A DNA stretch of 64,000 nucleotides, taken from contig NZ_CDHO01000001.1 in assembly GCF_001006785.1 (NCBI RefSeq), positions 310,001 through 374,000 of the forward strand, in the 5' to 3' direction. This document shows, piece by piece, positions 36,491 through 45,385 of the stretch (the first letter of the stretch is position 1; each line of letters starts with the position of its first letter). The position numbers were made by a program, and so were the translations under genes. Below the pieces are notes generated by a model. The model was given only the letters and a program-made list of their open reading frames with translations. It searched no databases and had not been told where the DNA came from. This DNA comes from Hyphomicrobium_B sp001006785 (lineage in GTDB: Bacteria; Pseudomonadota; Alphaproteobacteria; Rhizobiales; Hyphomicrobiaceae).

Positions 36491-37246
36491 ATGAAAATCG
36501 TTGTGCCGGTCAAGCGCGTCGTCGATTACAACGTCAAAATTCGCGTCAAACCGGATGGTTCTGGGATCGACTTGGCGAACGTCAAGATGTCGATGAACCC
36601 CTTTGACGAAATCGCCGTCGAAGAAGCGGTTCGGTTGAAAGAGAAAAGCGGCGCTCAGGAAGTCGTCGTTGTTTCCATCGGCCCGGCGAAGGCGCAGGAA
36701 ACGCTGCGCACGGCCCTCGCGATCGGCGCCGATCGCGCCATCCTCATCGAAACGGCGGACGGCACGAACGTCGAGCCGCTGGCGGTCGCCAAACTTCTGA
36801 AGGCCGTGGTTGAAGCCGAAAAGCCCGATCTCGTCATTCTCGGCAAGCAGGCGATCGACGACGACAGCAACCAGACGGGCCAGATGCTCGCGAGCCTCCT
36901 CGACTGGCCGCAGGGCACGTTCGCGTCGAAGGTCGTCACGGACGCGGGAAGCGTCACGGTCACGCGCGAAGTCGACGGCGGTCTCGAGACGATCAAGCTC
37001 AAGCTGCCCGCAGTCGTCACGACGGACCTGCGCTTGAACGAACCGCGCTATCCTTCGCTGCCCAACATCATGAAGGCGAAGAAAAAGCCGCTCGACGTCA
37101 AGAAGCCGGAAGATTTCGGCGTCGATATCAGTCCACGCCTCAAAGTTCTCAAGACAACTGAACCCCCGACGCGCAAGGCCGGCGTCAAGGTCGGCAGCGT
37201 TGCCGAGCTTGTTCAGAAGCTCAAAACCGAAGCGGGGATTCTGTAA
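36491..37246 (+). CDS. etfB: Electron transfer flavoprotein beta subunit
   Basis: Together with EtfA carries electrons from acyl-CoA dehydrogenases to the respiratory chain. The 251-residue protein starts MKIVVPVKRVVDYNVKIRVK and shows VKMSMNPFDEIAVEEA, and LVILGKQAIDDDSNQTGQM, the signature near residues 115-135. Its stop shares a base with the etfA ATG (TAATG). The group I (housekeeping) form is indicated by its length and by lack of bifurcating-type insertions. Confidence 0.96.
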   Translation: MKIVVPVKRVVDYNVKIRVKPDGSGIDLANVKMSMNPFDEIAVEEAVRLKEKSGAQEVVVVSIGPAKAQETLRTALAIGADRAILIETADGTNVEPLAVAKLLKAVVEAEKPDLVILGKQAIDDDSNQTGQMLASLLDWPQGTFASKVVTDAGSVTVTREVDGGLETIKLKLPAVVTTDLRLNEPRYPSLPNIMKAKKKPLDVKKPEDFGVDISPRLKVLKTTEPPTRKAGVKVGSVAELVQKLKTEAGIL

Positions 37247-38190
37247 TGTCGACACTTCTTCTTGCCGAAGTCGCAAACGGCGCGCTGGCGCCTGCCACGG
37301 CGAAAGCCCTGACTGCCGCCAAGCAACTCGGCGGCGACGTTCATGTTCTCGTTGCGGGAGCGGACGCCAAAGCCGCGGCCGAGTCGGCTGCCAAGCTCGA
37401 TGGCGTCGCCAAGGTTCTGCTCGCGGATGCGCCGCAGCTTGCAAACGGCCTCGCCGAGGAAGTCGCGGCGCTGATCGTATCGATCGCTGGAAATTATTCC
37501 GCGATCGTCGCGGCGGCGACGGCTTATGGCAAAAACATTCTGCCGCGCGTCGCAGCCAAGCTCGACGTGATGCAGATTTCCGACATCATCAAGGTCGTGT
37601 CGCCCGATACGTTTGAGCGGCCGATCTATGCGGGTAACGCCATCCAGACTGTGCAGTCGTCGGAGAAGACGAAAATCATCACGGTTCGCACGGCTGCCTT
37701 CCAGGCTGTCGGCGAGGGCGGCTCGGCTGCGATCGAAACCGTCGCGGCACCGTCGGCTGTCGGTGTCTCGACGTTCGAGCACGCGGAACTCACGAAGTCG
37801 GACCGGCCCGAACTCACGTCGGCGCGGATCATTATTTCCGGCGGCCGCGGTATGGCAAACGGCGAAAACTTCACCAAATATATCGAGCCTGTCGCGGATC
37901 GGCTCGGTGCTGCGATGGGTGCCTCGCGCGCGGCGGTCGATGCGGGCTTCGTCCCGAACGACTGGCAGGTGGGTCAGACCGGCAAGGTCGTCGCCCCTGA
38001 TCTTTACGTTGCGGTGGGCATCTCCGGCGCGATCCAGCATCTCGCGGGCATGAAAGATTCGAAGGTGATCGTCGCGATCAACAAGGATCCGGAAGCGCCT
38101 ATTTTCCAGGTTGCGGATTACGGCCTGGTCGCGGATCTCTTTCAAGCTTTGCCCGAACTCGATGCGGAGCTGCAGAAAGCCGGCCGTTGA
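37246..38190 (+). CDS. etfA: Electron transfer flavoprotein alpha subunit
   Basis: FAD-binding partner of EtfB, 314 residues. The N-terminal TLLLAEVANGALAPATAKAL and the C-terminal FAD domain with ISGGRGMANGEN, then DAGFVPNDWQVGQTGKVVAP and YVAVGISGAIQHLAGM are diagnostic. Translation is coupled to etfB by a one-base overlap. The dehydrogenase gene follows 36 bases downstream. Confidence 0.96.
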   Translation: MSTLLLAEVANGALAPATAKALTAAKQLGGDVHVLVAGADAKAAAESAAKLDGVAKVLLADAPQLANGLAEEVAALIVSIAGNYSAIVAAATAYGKNILPRVAAKLDVMQISDIIKVVSPDTFERPIYAGNAIQTVQSSEKTKIITVRTAAFQAVGEGGSAAIETVAAPSAVGVSTFEHAELTKSDRPELTSARIIISGGRGMANGENFTKYIEPVADRLGAAMGASRAAVDAGFVPNDWQVGQTGKVVAPDLYVAVGISGAIQHLAGMKDSKVIVAINKDPEAPIFQVADYGLVADLFQALPELDAELQKAGR

Positions 38191-38226
38191 ACGCAGCGCC
38201 TTGGGACCTCTAGAGGATATCCATTC

Positions 38227-39156
38227 ATGGTGCAGACCCAGAAGCTGATGGAAAAAAGCAAAGCCGGCATCCGGCCTGCGCGGGTCATCAGCAAGGTCGG
38301 GATCATCGGCGCGGGCCAGATGGGCAGCGGTATCGCTCACGTCGTGGCGCTATCGGGCTACAACGTGGCGATCAACGACCTCAAGAAAGAGGCGTTCGAC
38401 AAAGGTCTCGAAGCGGTCAGCAAGAACCTCGCGCGGCAGATCGCCAAAGGTTCTATCCAGGAGAGCGAGCGCGATCAGGCGCTAGAGCGCATCAGCTACG
38501 CGCCGAACCTCGAAGCGTTCGGCGATTGCGATCTCGTCATCGAAGCGGCGACCGAAGACGAGGCACTGAAGCACAAGATCTTCGCCGCGCTCTGTCCGCA
38601 TCTCAAACCGACGGCGATGCTCGCGTCCAATACGTCGTCGATTTCGATCACGCGGCTGGCGGCGACGACCGACCGGCCGGAAGACTTCATCGGCATGCAC
38701 TTCATGAATCCTGTGCCGCTGATGGAGCTCGTCGAACTCATTCGCGGGATCGCGACCGAAGACGAGACGTTCTCGACGGCGAAGGCATTTGTCGAAAGCC
38801 TCGGAAAGAAAACGGCGGTCGCGGAAGATTTTCCGGCTTTCATCGTCAATCGCATTCTGCTGCCGATGATCAACGAGGCCGTCTATACACTTTATGAGGG
38901 CGTTGGCACGGTTGAAGCCATCGACAAGGCGATGCGGCTCGGCGCTCACCATCCGATGGGACCGCTGGAGCTTGCCGATTTCATCGGGCTCGATACCTGC
39001 CTCAGCGTCATGCAGGTGCTTTACGAAGGGCTGTCGGATTCGAAATACCGGCCGTGCCCGCTTCTGGTTAAATACGTTGAAGCCGGTTGGCTCGGCCGCA
39101 AGACGAAGCGCGGTTTCTACGACTATCGTGGCGAGAAGCCCGTTCCGACGCGCTAG
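38227..39156 (+). CDS. 3-hydroxybutyryl-CoA dehydrogenase (3-hydroxyacyl-CoA dehydrogenase family)
   Basis: Oxidises 3-hydroxyacyl-CoA with NAD, or works in reverse with NADPH. The 309-residue protein has the Rossmann loop KVGIIGAGQMGSGIAHV, then LVIEAATEDEALKHKI, SNTSSISITRLAA, the catalytic histidine in FIGMHFMNPVPLMELVE, and NAEDFPAFIVNRILLPM-like sequence in the dimer domain. It is the third gene of a unit with etfBA, supporting a role in fatty-acid or hydroxybutyrate metabolism. Paralogue-level substrate preference cannot be told. Confidence 0.92.
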   Translation: MVQTQKLMEKSKAGIRPARVISKVGIIGAGQMGSGIAHVVALSGYNVAINDLKKEAFDKGLEAVSKNLARQIAKGSIQESERDQALERISYAPNLEAFGDCDLVIEAATEDEALKHKIFAALCPHLKPTAMLASNTSSISITRLAATTDRPEDFIGMHFMNPVPLMELVELIRGIATEDETFSTAKAFVESLGKKTAVAEDFPAFIVNRILLPMINEAVYTLYEGVGTVEAIDKAMRLGAHHPMGPLELADFIGLDTCLSVMQVLYEGLSDSKYRPCPLLVKYVEAGWLGRKTKRGFYDYRGEKPVPTR

Positions 39157-39162
39157 ACGGGT

Positions 39163-39966
39163 TCAACTCGTCAGGCTCGTCAGCGTTTTTCCGATATTTG
39201 CTTTTTCCAGCAGCGACGTCAGTCCGGGGTAAACGACCACCCACGACATGATGGCGATCGCAATCGTCACGCCCGTCGCGCGCACCCACGACAGCCCCCA
39301 GAACCGGCGGTGCGTGAGCGTTACGAACACCAGGATCGCAGCCATGTTGGCGACGGTCAGCGCCTGCCAGACTTCGCCGAGATCGAGAACCGAGCCGGCT
39401 TTGGCGTCGGCCAAGACAATCCCGAAGTAGGTGAAAGCCGTGATGATGCCGAGCAGCGTGCAATAGCTGACGCTCAGCACGCAAAGCTTGATGTAGGACA
39501 TTGGCGATCGAGGGATCGATCCAAGCGCGCGGCACAGGTAGTACTGGATTGGCGTCATGATCGCCATGCCGACGTATTGCACGATCTCATTCGTAATGAC
39601 CGCGGAGCTGTCGGCGGCGTTGGGCGCATTGAACAGCGCGGAATAAACGCGCGGAAGAATGACGTAGACGAGCGTCAGCTGGGCGCCGACGCAGGCGGTC
39701 AGAAAGCTCCAGTGCGAACGGTACGTGGGATCGTCGGTCAGGCGCAGGATGGTGCGGACCGGATGCGCGAGGAACGATAACGCGACCGCGTGCATTCCGA
39801 CCTGTTTCGGGCCGTTCATGAATTCGCTGGTGAGCGCGCTCCAGCCTTCGGGTCGTGGCTTAGCGGATGACGTCGACGGCTTTCCGCAGCCGCCGCAGAA
39901 CGGTCCGACCAGGGCGGTTCCGCAGTTCGTACAGAACCCTGCTTGAGCTTCTTCCGCGTTCCCCAC
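39163..39966 (-). CDS. Zinc-ribbon membrane protein of unknown function
   Basis: The GTG at 39966, preceded by GGGAGG, gives 267 residues. A short N-terminal double-knuckle zinc ribbon (FCTNCGTALVGPFCGGCGKP) is followed by a loop and four to five transmembrane helices from about residue 75, resembling the Yip1/DUF-type membrane domains that carry zinc ribbons in many bacteria. There are RLTDDPTYRSHWSFL before the first helix and THRRFWGLSWVRA before the last. Function unknown. It converges with the dehydrogenase gene. Confidence 0.75.
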   Translation of the reverse strand: MGNAEEAQAGFCTNCGTALVGPFCGGCGKPSTSSAKPRPEGWSALTSEFMNGPKQVGMHAVALSFLAHPVRTILRLTDDPTYRSHWSFLTACVGAQLTLVYVILPRVYSALFNAPNAADSSAVITNEIVQYVGMAIMTPIQYYLCRALGSIPRSPMSYIKLCVLSVSYCTLLGIITAFTYFGIVLADAKAGSVLDLGEVWQALTVANMAAILVFVTLTHRRFWGLSWVRATGVTIAIAIMSWVVVYPGLTSLLEKANIGKTLTSLTS

Positions 39967-40086
39967 GTTCGCGAGCCTCCCTCGTGAAGCGGTTCGGCAT
40001 AGCATGGCGGCGTGGCCGCAGAAACTGGCGCGCGCCGATGTTCCGCGTTATCCCAATCGTTGTGGTGAGATTGCAAGGGATAGGTC

Positions 40087-40845
40087 ATGAGCGGACAGCG
40101 GCGCGTCGCGTTGATCACGGGTGCGGGATCGGGGATCGGGCGCGCGGTCGCGTTGAAGCTTCAGGGTGCCGGTTACGACGTCGTGCTCGTCGGCCGTCGC
40201 GAGGCGGAGCTTGAGAAGACGGCGGCTGAAGGCAGCTCTGGCGGCGGCAGCTTTCTCGTGCTTCCGGCGGACGTGACCGACGAAGCTGCGGTGAAAGCCG
40301 TGTTTGACCAGACGCTTGCGCGCTTCGGGCGGCTCGATCTCCTGTTCAATAATGCCGGGACGTTCGCCAAGGGTGTTCCGCTCGATGAGCTTTCGCTCGA
40401 AGAATGGCAGCGGGTTGTTGGTGTCAATCTCACCGGGCCGTTTCTGTGCGCGCGTGAAGCCATTCGCATCATGAAAACGCAAACGCCGAAGGGCGGCCGG
40501 ATCATCAACAACGGGTCGATCTCGGCGCAGGCGCCGCGTCCGTTTTCAGCGCCCTATACGGCGACGAAACATGCGCTGACGGGGCTGACGAAAAGCATCT
40601 CGCTCGACGGACGCGCGCATAACATCGCGTGCTCGCAGATCGATATCGGGAATGCGGCGACCGACTTCACGAAGAAGATGGCGGTTGGTGTTCCGCAAGC
40701 TGACGGAAGCGTCCGGAGCGAGCCGCGCATCGATGTCGCGCACGTCGCCGATGCGGTGCTTTATATCGCCAATCTGCCGCTCGAAGCCAACGTGCAGTTC
40801 ATGAATGTGATGGCGACGGCAATGCCGTTTATCGGACGCGGGTGA
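40087..40845 (+). CDS. Short-chain dehydrogenase/reductase
   Basis: A 252-residue classical SDR: TGAGSGIGRAVAL is the cofactor loop, LFNNAGTFAKG the NNAG motif, NNGSISAQ carries the catalytic serine and YTATKHAL the YxxxK pair. A small-residue V-G-R-R after the second strand (LVGRREAEL) favours NADP. The substrate is not evident. The 3' end overlaps the convergent nucleotidase gene by 17 bases. Confidence 0.9.
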   Translation: MSGQRRVALITGAGSGIGRAVALKLQGAGYDVVLVGRREAELEKTAAEGSSGGGSFLVLPADVTDEAAVKAVFDQTLARFGRLDLLFNNAGTFAKGVPLDELSLEEWQRVVGVNLTGPFLCAREAIRIMKTQTPKGGRIINNGSISAQAPRPFSAPYTATKHALTGLTKSISLDGRAHNIACSQIDIGNAATDFTKKMAVGVPQADGSVRSEPRIDVAHVADAVLYIANLPLEANVQFMNVMATAMPFIGRG

Positions 40846-41587
40846 TCGGCAGGTCTTTCGGAGCGGCGTCGGTTTTGAGAAAGCCGGTCAGGTCGCGCGT
40901 CAGATAATGGATGTGGCCGGGCAACTCGCGCCAGTCGCGGATTTTCAGTTGCGCCGGATGGTCGATGTAATCGGAATGGACGAGTACGGTCGTCATGCCG
41001 ATGTCGGAGGCGACTTCGAGGTTGTGCGGCATGTCTTCGAACATTGCCGATTGCGATGGCGCGACGCCGTGCAGCTTCAGCATCTGGTCGAATGCGGCGC
41101 GCTCCGGTTTCGGCACGTATTCGAGCGCGGCAATGTCGCAAATGTCCTCGAAGAGATGTAGCACGCCGAGGCGGCTCGCGACGTTCTCCGCGTGGCGGCG
41201 TGAGCCGTTCGTAAAGATGAGGCGGCGGCCGGGAAGGGCGGCGATGGCTGCGGCAAGCTCCGGCAACTCGGGCACGACGGAAACGTCGATATCGTGCACG
41301 TAGTCGAGGAACGGTCCCGGCTGCAGTTTGTGCACCTGCATCAGGCCTGCGAGTGTCGTTCCGAACTGGCGATAATAGGCTTTCTGCAAATGCCGGGCGT
41401 GCTCGCGCGGAACGCCAATGGCCTTGGCGATATATTCGCTCATGCGCCGGTCGACCTGCGCGAAGAGATTGCAGGAGGCCGGATAGAGCGTGTTATCGAG
41501 ATCGAAGATCCAGGTATCGACGTGGTCGAAACCACGTCGCGTCGTGGTTGCGGCGGCCGTGGCGGAGATTGAGGCCGTCGCTGCCAT
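40829..41587 (-). CDS. HAD-family pyrimidine 5'-nucleotidase
   Basis: A 252-residue HAD phosphatase like yeast Sdt1 and its bacterial counterparts. Motif I is WIFDLDNTLYPASCNLF, with the two aspartates, motif II FTNGSRRHAENV, and motif III/IV KPERAAFDQMLKL and FEDMPHNLEVASDIGM. It probably dephosphorylates UMP/CMP or related monophosphates. The N-terminal 20 residues are an Ala/Thr-rich extension. It overlaps argB by one base (TGATG), a pairing common in Hyphomicrobiales. Confidence 0.9.
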   Translation of the reverse strand: MAATASISATAAATTTRRGFDHVDTWIFDLDNTLYPASCNLFAQVDRRMSEYIAKAIGVPREHARHLQKAYYRQFGTTLAGLMQVHKLQPGPFLDYVHDIDVSVVPELPELAAAIAALPGRRLIFTNGSRRHAENVASRLGVLHLFEDICDIAALEYVPKPERAAFDQMLKLHGVAPSQSAMFEDMPHNLEVASDIGMTTVLVHSDYIDHPAQLKIRDWRELPGHIHYLTRDLTGFLKTDAAPKDLPITRVR

Positions 41588-42540
41588 CAGCCTTTGCTCT
41601 TCTTGCGTTCGGCGCGACGCACGAGCGTGCCGACGCCGTGCTCGGTAAAGAGTTCGAGCAGGACGCAGTGCGGCACGCGGCCATCGATGATGACGACGCC
41701 TTCGACGCCGGCCTCGACGACTTCGATGCAGCCTTCGATCTTGGGGATCATGCCGCCGGAGATTGCGCCGCTCTTGATCATGGCGTGTGCGTCATCGATC
41801 GTCAGCTCGGGCACGAGCTTCTTGTCGTTGTCGAGCACGCCCGCGACGTCGGTCAGGAGCAGCAGGCGTTTTGCCTGCATGCGCGCCGCCAGCGCGGAGG
41901 CGAAGGTGTCGGCGTTGATGTTCAGCGTCTCGCCGTCGCGGCTGATGCCGACCGGCGCGATGACGGGGATCAGATCCGACTTGGAAATGACTTCGACGAT
42001 ATGCGGATTGACCTCGAGAGGATCGCCGACGAAGCCGATGTCGACGGCCTTCATCAGGTTCGACTGCGGGTCGGCCATCTCCGTGATTTTCTTGGCGATC
42101 ATCAGATTGGCATCTTTGCCCGAGATGCCGACCGCCTTGCCGCCCTGACGGTTGATCGCCGAGACGATCTCCTTGTTGATCTTGCCGGCGAGCACCATCT
42201 CGACGACTTCGACCGTCGGCTTGTCGGTGACCCGTAGCCCGTTGACGAAGTCGGATTTGATCTCGAGCTTTTTCAGCATGCTCGCGATCTGCGGGCCGCC
42301 GCCGTGAACCACGATCGGATTGATGCCGGACTGCTTGAGATAGACGATGTCCTGCGCGAAGGCGTTCGAGAGCTGCTCGTCGCCCATGGCGTGGCCGCCG
42401 AACTTCACGACGACGGTCTGTTCGTCGTAGCGGATGAGATGCGGGATGGCCTCGGCCAGAATGCGCGCTTGCAGATGGGCGCTTGGCCGGTCTTCCACGA
42501 CGCCGGCGCTTTTTTCGTGAGGTTTGTTCGTTGACGTCAC
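41587..42540 (-). CDS. argB: N-acetylglutamate kinase
   Basis: Phosphorylates N-acetylglutamate in arginine biosynthesis. I prefer the GTG at 42540 (317 residues), because GGGGA lies six bases upstream; a TTG at 42552 is the alternative. The amino-acid kinase motifs are VVVKFGGHAMGD, PIVVHGGGPQIASMLKKL, VGISGKDANLM, and the LNINADTFASALAARM and GGMIPKIEGCIEVV segments. The N-terminal helical extension suggests the arginine-inhibited hexameric type. It is followed by the HAD nucleotidase. Confidence 0.95.
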   Translation of the reverse strand: MTSTNKPHEKSAGVVEDRPSAHLQARILAEAIPHLIRYDEQTVVVKFGGHAMGDEQLSNAFAQDIVYLKQSGINPIVVHGGGPQIASMLKKLEIKSDFVNGLRVTDKPTVEVVEMVLAGKINKEIVSAINRQGGKAVGISGKDANLMIAKKITEMADPQSNLMKAVDIGFVGDPLEVNPHIVEVISKSDLIPVIAPVGISRDGETLNINADTFASALAARMQAKRLLLLTDVAGVLDNDKKLVPELTIDDAHAMIKSGAISGGMIPKIEGCIEVVEAGVEGVVIIDGRVPHCVLLELFTEHGVGTLVRRAERKKSKG

Positions 42541-42800
42541 GGGATTCCCCAAAATGCCATAGGACAGTGGGATAATTGCGCTTTAGGTGCTTCGGGCGCT
42601 CTCGTGGCGGTCTTATAGCGCGGCGGCCCGCAGCCTCAACGGATTTCCGGCATCGACAGGGGCTTGGGGCGGTCCTGACGCACCGCGGACACGGGTTGGG
42701 GACGAAAACCATTCCCGTCTGCCAACCGTCGCGGCAATGCTGTAGCGTTGCCACGCGAGCTTGTTTAGACGCTGTTTTTGACTTCTGGCCTGGAGATCTC

Positions 42801-44654
42801 GTGGGCGTAACTGCCGCTGACCTTGCTCAAATCCCGATGTCGCCGGATCTTGGCGCGACGCTGTCGCGCGGGGCCGAATTCGCGGCTGGCTCGGGTGCGC
42901 CCGAGGTCGCGCTTGAGCATTTGCTGGCGGCGCTGTGCGACGATTCGGACGCCTGCGCGGTGCTCGACGCGAGCAACGTTAATATCGCGGCGCTCAAATC
43001 CGATGTGGTGGGACAGTTTACTCAGCCGGGCTTCGATCCGGAGCAGGCGCCGACGAGCCTTGGCGTGTCAGCGGACGTGCGGCGCATCCTTGAAGCGGCT
43101 GCCGCGGCGGCGCGTGGCAGTCGAAGGCGCGATATTAACGGGGCCATCGTTCTCGCTGCGATCGTCGGCGATGGGCGCAGTCTCGCCGCGGATATTTTGC
43201 AGGCGCATGGACTGACGTTCGACAGCGCGATTCGCGCGCTCCAGCAGGCGCTGGCGTCTGCACCTGCGCCACAGCGCGCGCCCGCCGCTCAGCCTCCGGT
43301 CGCCGATGACGTTCTGGCGCGGGCGCGGGAACGCGTACAGTCGCGATCGACGCCATCGTTGCGCGATCTCATGAAGGATATGCCGCAACCGGCGCCGCCG
43401 CCTCCTGCGCCACCGGGCGCAAACGTTCAGGCACATCCTAAGCCGGAAGCGCCCGCGGCATCCGTGGCGCCCGCCACTCCGGAACCGACACTTGAACCGA
43501 GTCCGACGCCGGCACCGCGTTTCGAACCGCAGCCGACGGATGCAAACTCGGCAGTTCCGCAGCGGCCCGCTCCTGCGCAGGAGGGCAGGCCGAGCCCGCA
43601 ATTCGGAGCGCAGACTCAGCGCGGCCGCGATGCTGACAACGCTGCGCAGGGTGCGCCCGGCGGAGGCCCGCAGGATCGGGCATACCCGGCGCCGCCACCG
43701 CCGTTCGAGCCGTCGTTGGATCTTCCAGAGCGAACAGTCGCTCAGCCATCGGTGCGGGCGACGTTGCCGGGGCAGCCTCATGTCCCGGCTCCGCCGATGC
43801 GCGGGCCGCAGCCGCCGCAGTCGCCGCCGGGGCAGGGTTATCCCGGCGAACTTCCGCGTCCGCGCCCGACGGGTGGACCGCCGCCGCCCATTCCCGAGCC
43901 GATCGCGCCGGGATCACCGGGGATGCGTATTCCTTTCCCTGGGCCAATCTTGCCGGCTCCCGCGCCGGGCGCGCCGCCGAGCCCTATGCCGACCGATTCC
44001 GGTCTCAGAGCCGAGGTGCGTGGAGACCAGCTTCCGGTCGGGCCGCCTGCCTCTGCGCAATCCGTCCCATCGAAAGAGAAAAGCGCGGGCCGCAAACGCG
44101 GCAGAAACGCGAAAGCGGAGACCGGCCAGCTTGCCGAGAATATTCCCCGCACCATGCGCGTCGGCAAAACCGAGCGTGTGGAAGTGCGCATCGCCAAGGC
44201 GTCGATCAAGTCGCTGGCGGAGAACCTCGATGGCGGCGGAGCCGCCTGGCAGCATCAGATTACGGTGACGAAGGCGATGGCGGTGCGCATGCGTGCGCCG
44301 GACGGCGGCTTTTTCATCGAGACGGCGTCGCCGGAAACGCAATGGGTCGAGAACAATCTCGGATATGGCGCGGAAGACTTCGCGAGCTGGCGGTTTCTGA
44401 TCACGCCGCAGTCGCGAGGCTGGTCGCAATTGCAGATCGTTGTTTCAGCGCGGACGATCGGCGCCGATGGCGTCGCCGCCGAGACGGCGCTTCCCGATCA
44501 GGTCATCGAGGTCAAGGTTCGTCGCAACCTCAAGCGCACGTTCGCGCGATTGTTCGGCTGGACGATTGCAGCGATCGTCGGCGGTGCGCTCTCGACGTTC
44601 GGTGAATCCGGGATGACGACCGCGAAGGCGCTGATCGAACGGCTGATCCACTAG
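42801..44654 (+). CDS. Clp-N-domain, proline-rich, membrane-anchored protein of unknown function
   Basis: The GTG at 42801 with GGAG upstream gives 617 residues. Residues about 10-150 form a Clp-N (ClpA/B N-terminal) double repeat: SPDLGATLSRGAEFAAG, VALEHLLAALCDDSDACAVL, then RRILEAAAAAAR and INGAIVLAAIVGDG, ending LQAHGLTFDSAIRALQ. No AAA ATPase motifs follow. Residues about 155-440 are low-complexity Pro/Ala/Gln. Residues about 450-590 form a beta-rich domain (MRVGKTERVEVRIAKASI, IETASPETQWVENN, WRFLITPQSRGWSQLQIVVS), then one transmembrane helix (LFGWTIAAIVGGALSTF). The combination is one I cannot name. It stands between argB and engB on the opposite strand. Confidence 0.8.
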   Translation: MGVTAADLAQIPMSPDLGATLSRGAEFAAGSGAPEVALEHLLAALCDDSDACAVLDASNVNIAALKSDVVGQFTQPGFDPEQAPTSLGVSADVRRILEAAAAAARGSRRRDINGAIVLAAIVGDGRSLAADILQAHGLTFDSAIRALQQALASAPAPQRAPAAQPPVADDVLARARERVQSRSTPSLRDLMKDMPQPAPPPPAPPGANVQAHPKPEAPAASVAPATPEPTLEPSPTPAPRFEPQPTDANSAVPQRPAPAQEGRPSPQFGAQTQRGRDADNAAQGAPGGGPQDRAYPAPPPPFEPSLDLPERTVAQPSVRATLPGQPHVPAPPMRGPQPPQSPPGQGYPGELPRPRPTGGPPPPIPEPIAPGSPGMRIPFPGPILPAPAPGAPPSPMPTDSGLRAEVRGDQLPVGPPASAQSVPSKEKSAGRKRGRNAKAETGQLAENIPRTMRVGKTERVEVRIAKASIKSLAENLDGGGAAWQHQITVTKAMAVRMRAPDGGFFIETASPETQWVENNLGYGAEDFASWRFLITPQSRGWSQLQIVVSARTIGADGVAAETALPDQVIEVKVRRNLKRTFARLFGWTIAAIVGGALSTFGESGMTTAKALIERLIH

Positions 44655-44685
44655 CTTTTGCAAGAGCGGTGGATCGCTTCGTTTG

Positions 44686-45351
44686 TTATCCGCCGTGCGC
44701 GGCGATGAGCTTGGCGACGACGGCGCGCAAATCCTCAAAGCCCATGCCTGTTTCGGACGACGTCGCGATGACGCGCGGATAGGCGGCCGGATGCTTCGCG
44801 AGCGATTTCGTCGTGTTCGCGGTGACACGTTCGAGATCGGTGAGGCTGATCTTGTCGGCTTTCGTCAGCAGCACCTGGTAAGAGACTGCCGCGCCGTCGA
44901 GCAGCGCCATGATCTCGTCGTCGACCGGTTTCAATCCGTGTCGCGCATCGACGAGTACGAAGACGCGGAGCAGCGTGCGCCGGCCAGCGAGGAAGCTGCG
45001 CAAGGTTTTATTCCAGGCAGCGACTTTATCCTTCGGCGCTTCGGCAAAGCCGTAGCCGGGCATGTCGACGAGATAGAGGTCGGCGTTCGGATCGGTGAAG
45101 AAGTTGAGTTCCTGCGTCCGGCCCGGCGTGTTCGACGCGCGAGCCAATGTGCGCTGACCGACGAGCGCGTTGATCAGGCTCGACTTGCCGACGTTCGAGC
45201 GGCCCGCGAACGCGATTTCCGGGCGGTCGTCCGGCGGCAGATGATCGAGGCCGGGCGAGCCGCGCGAAAACGTCCAGGCGCGCGTGAACAGCAGGCGGCC
45301 CGCTTCGATGTCTTCCGCCGAGTGCTCATCCGCGTCGGGCATGGCGCTCAT
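44686..45351 (-). CDS. engB: Ribosome biogenesis GTPase EngB (YihA/YsxC)
   Basis: GTPase needed for large-subunit maturation and cell division. The 221-residue protein has G1 FAGRSNVGKSSLINAL, G2 near ASNTPGRTQELNFF, G3 LVDMPGYGFAEAPK, G4 LTKADKIS and G5 ATSSETGMG. It follows yidC on the same strand with about 34 bases between, the common order rnpA-yidC-engB. Confidence 0.96.
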   Translation of the reverse strand: MSAMPDADEHSAEDIEAGRLLFTRAWTFSRGSPGLDHLPPDDRPEIAFAGRSNVGKSSLINALVGQRTLARASNTPGRTQELNFFTDPNADLYLVDMPGYGFAEAPKDKVAAWNKTLRSFLAGRRTLLRVFVLVDARHGLKPVDDEIMALLDGAAVSYQVLLTKADKISLTDLERVTANTTKSLAKHPAAYPRVIATSSETGMGFEDLRAVVAKLIAAHGG

Positions 45352-45385
45352 CCGGTGGGCCGCTCCTGCGCGTTCCTGCGATCCA

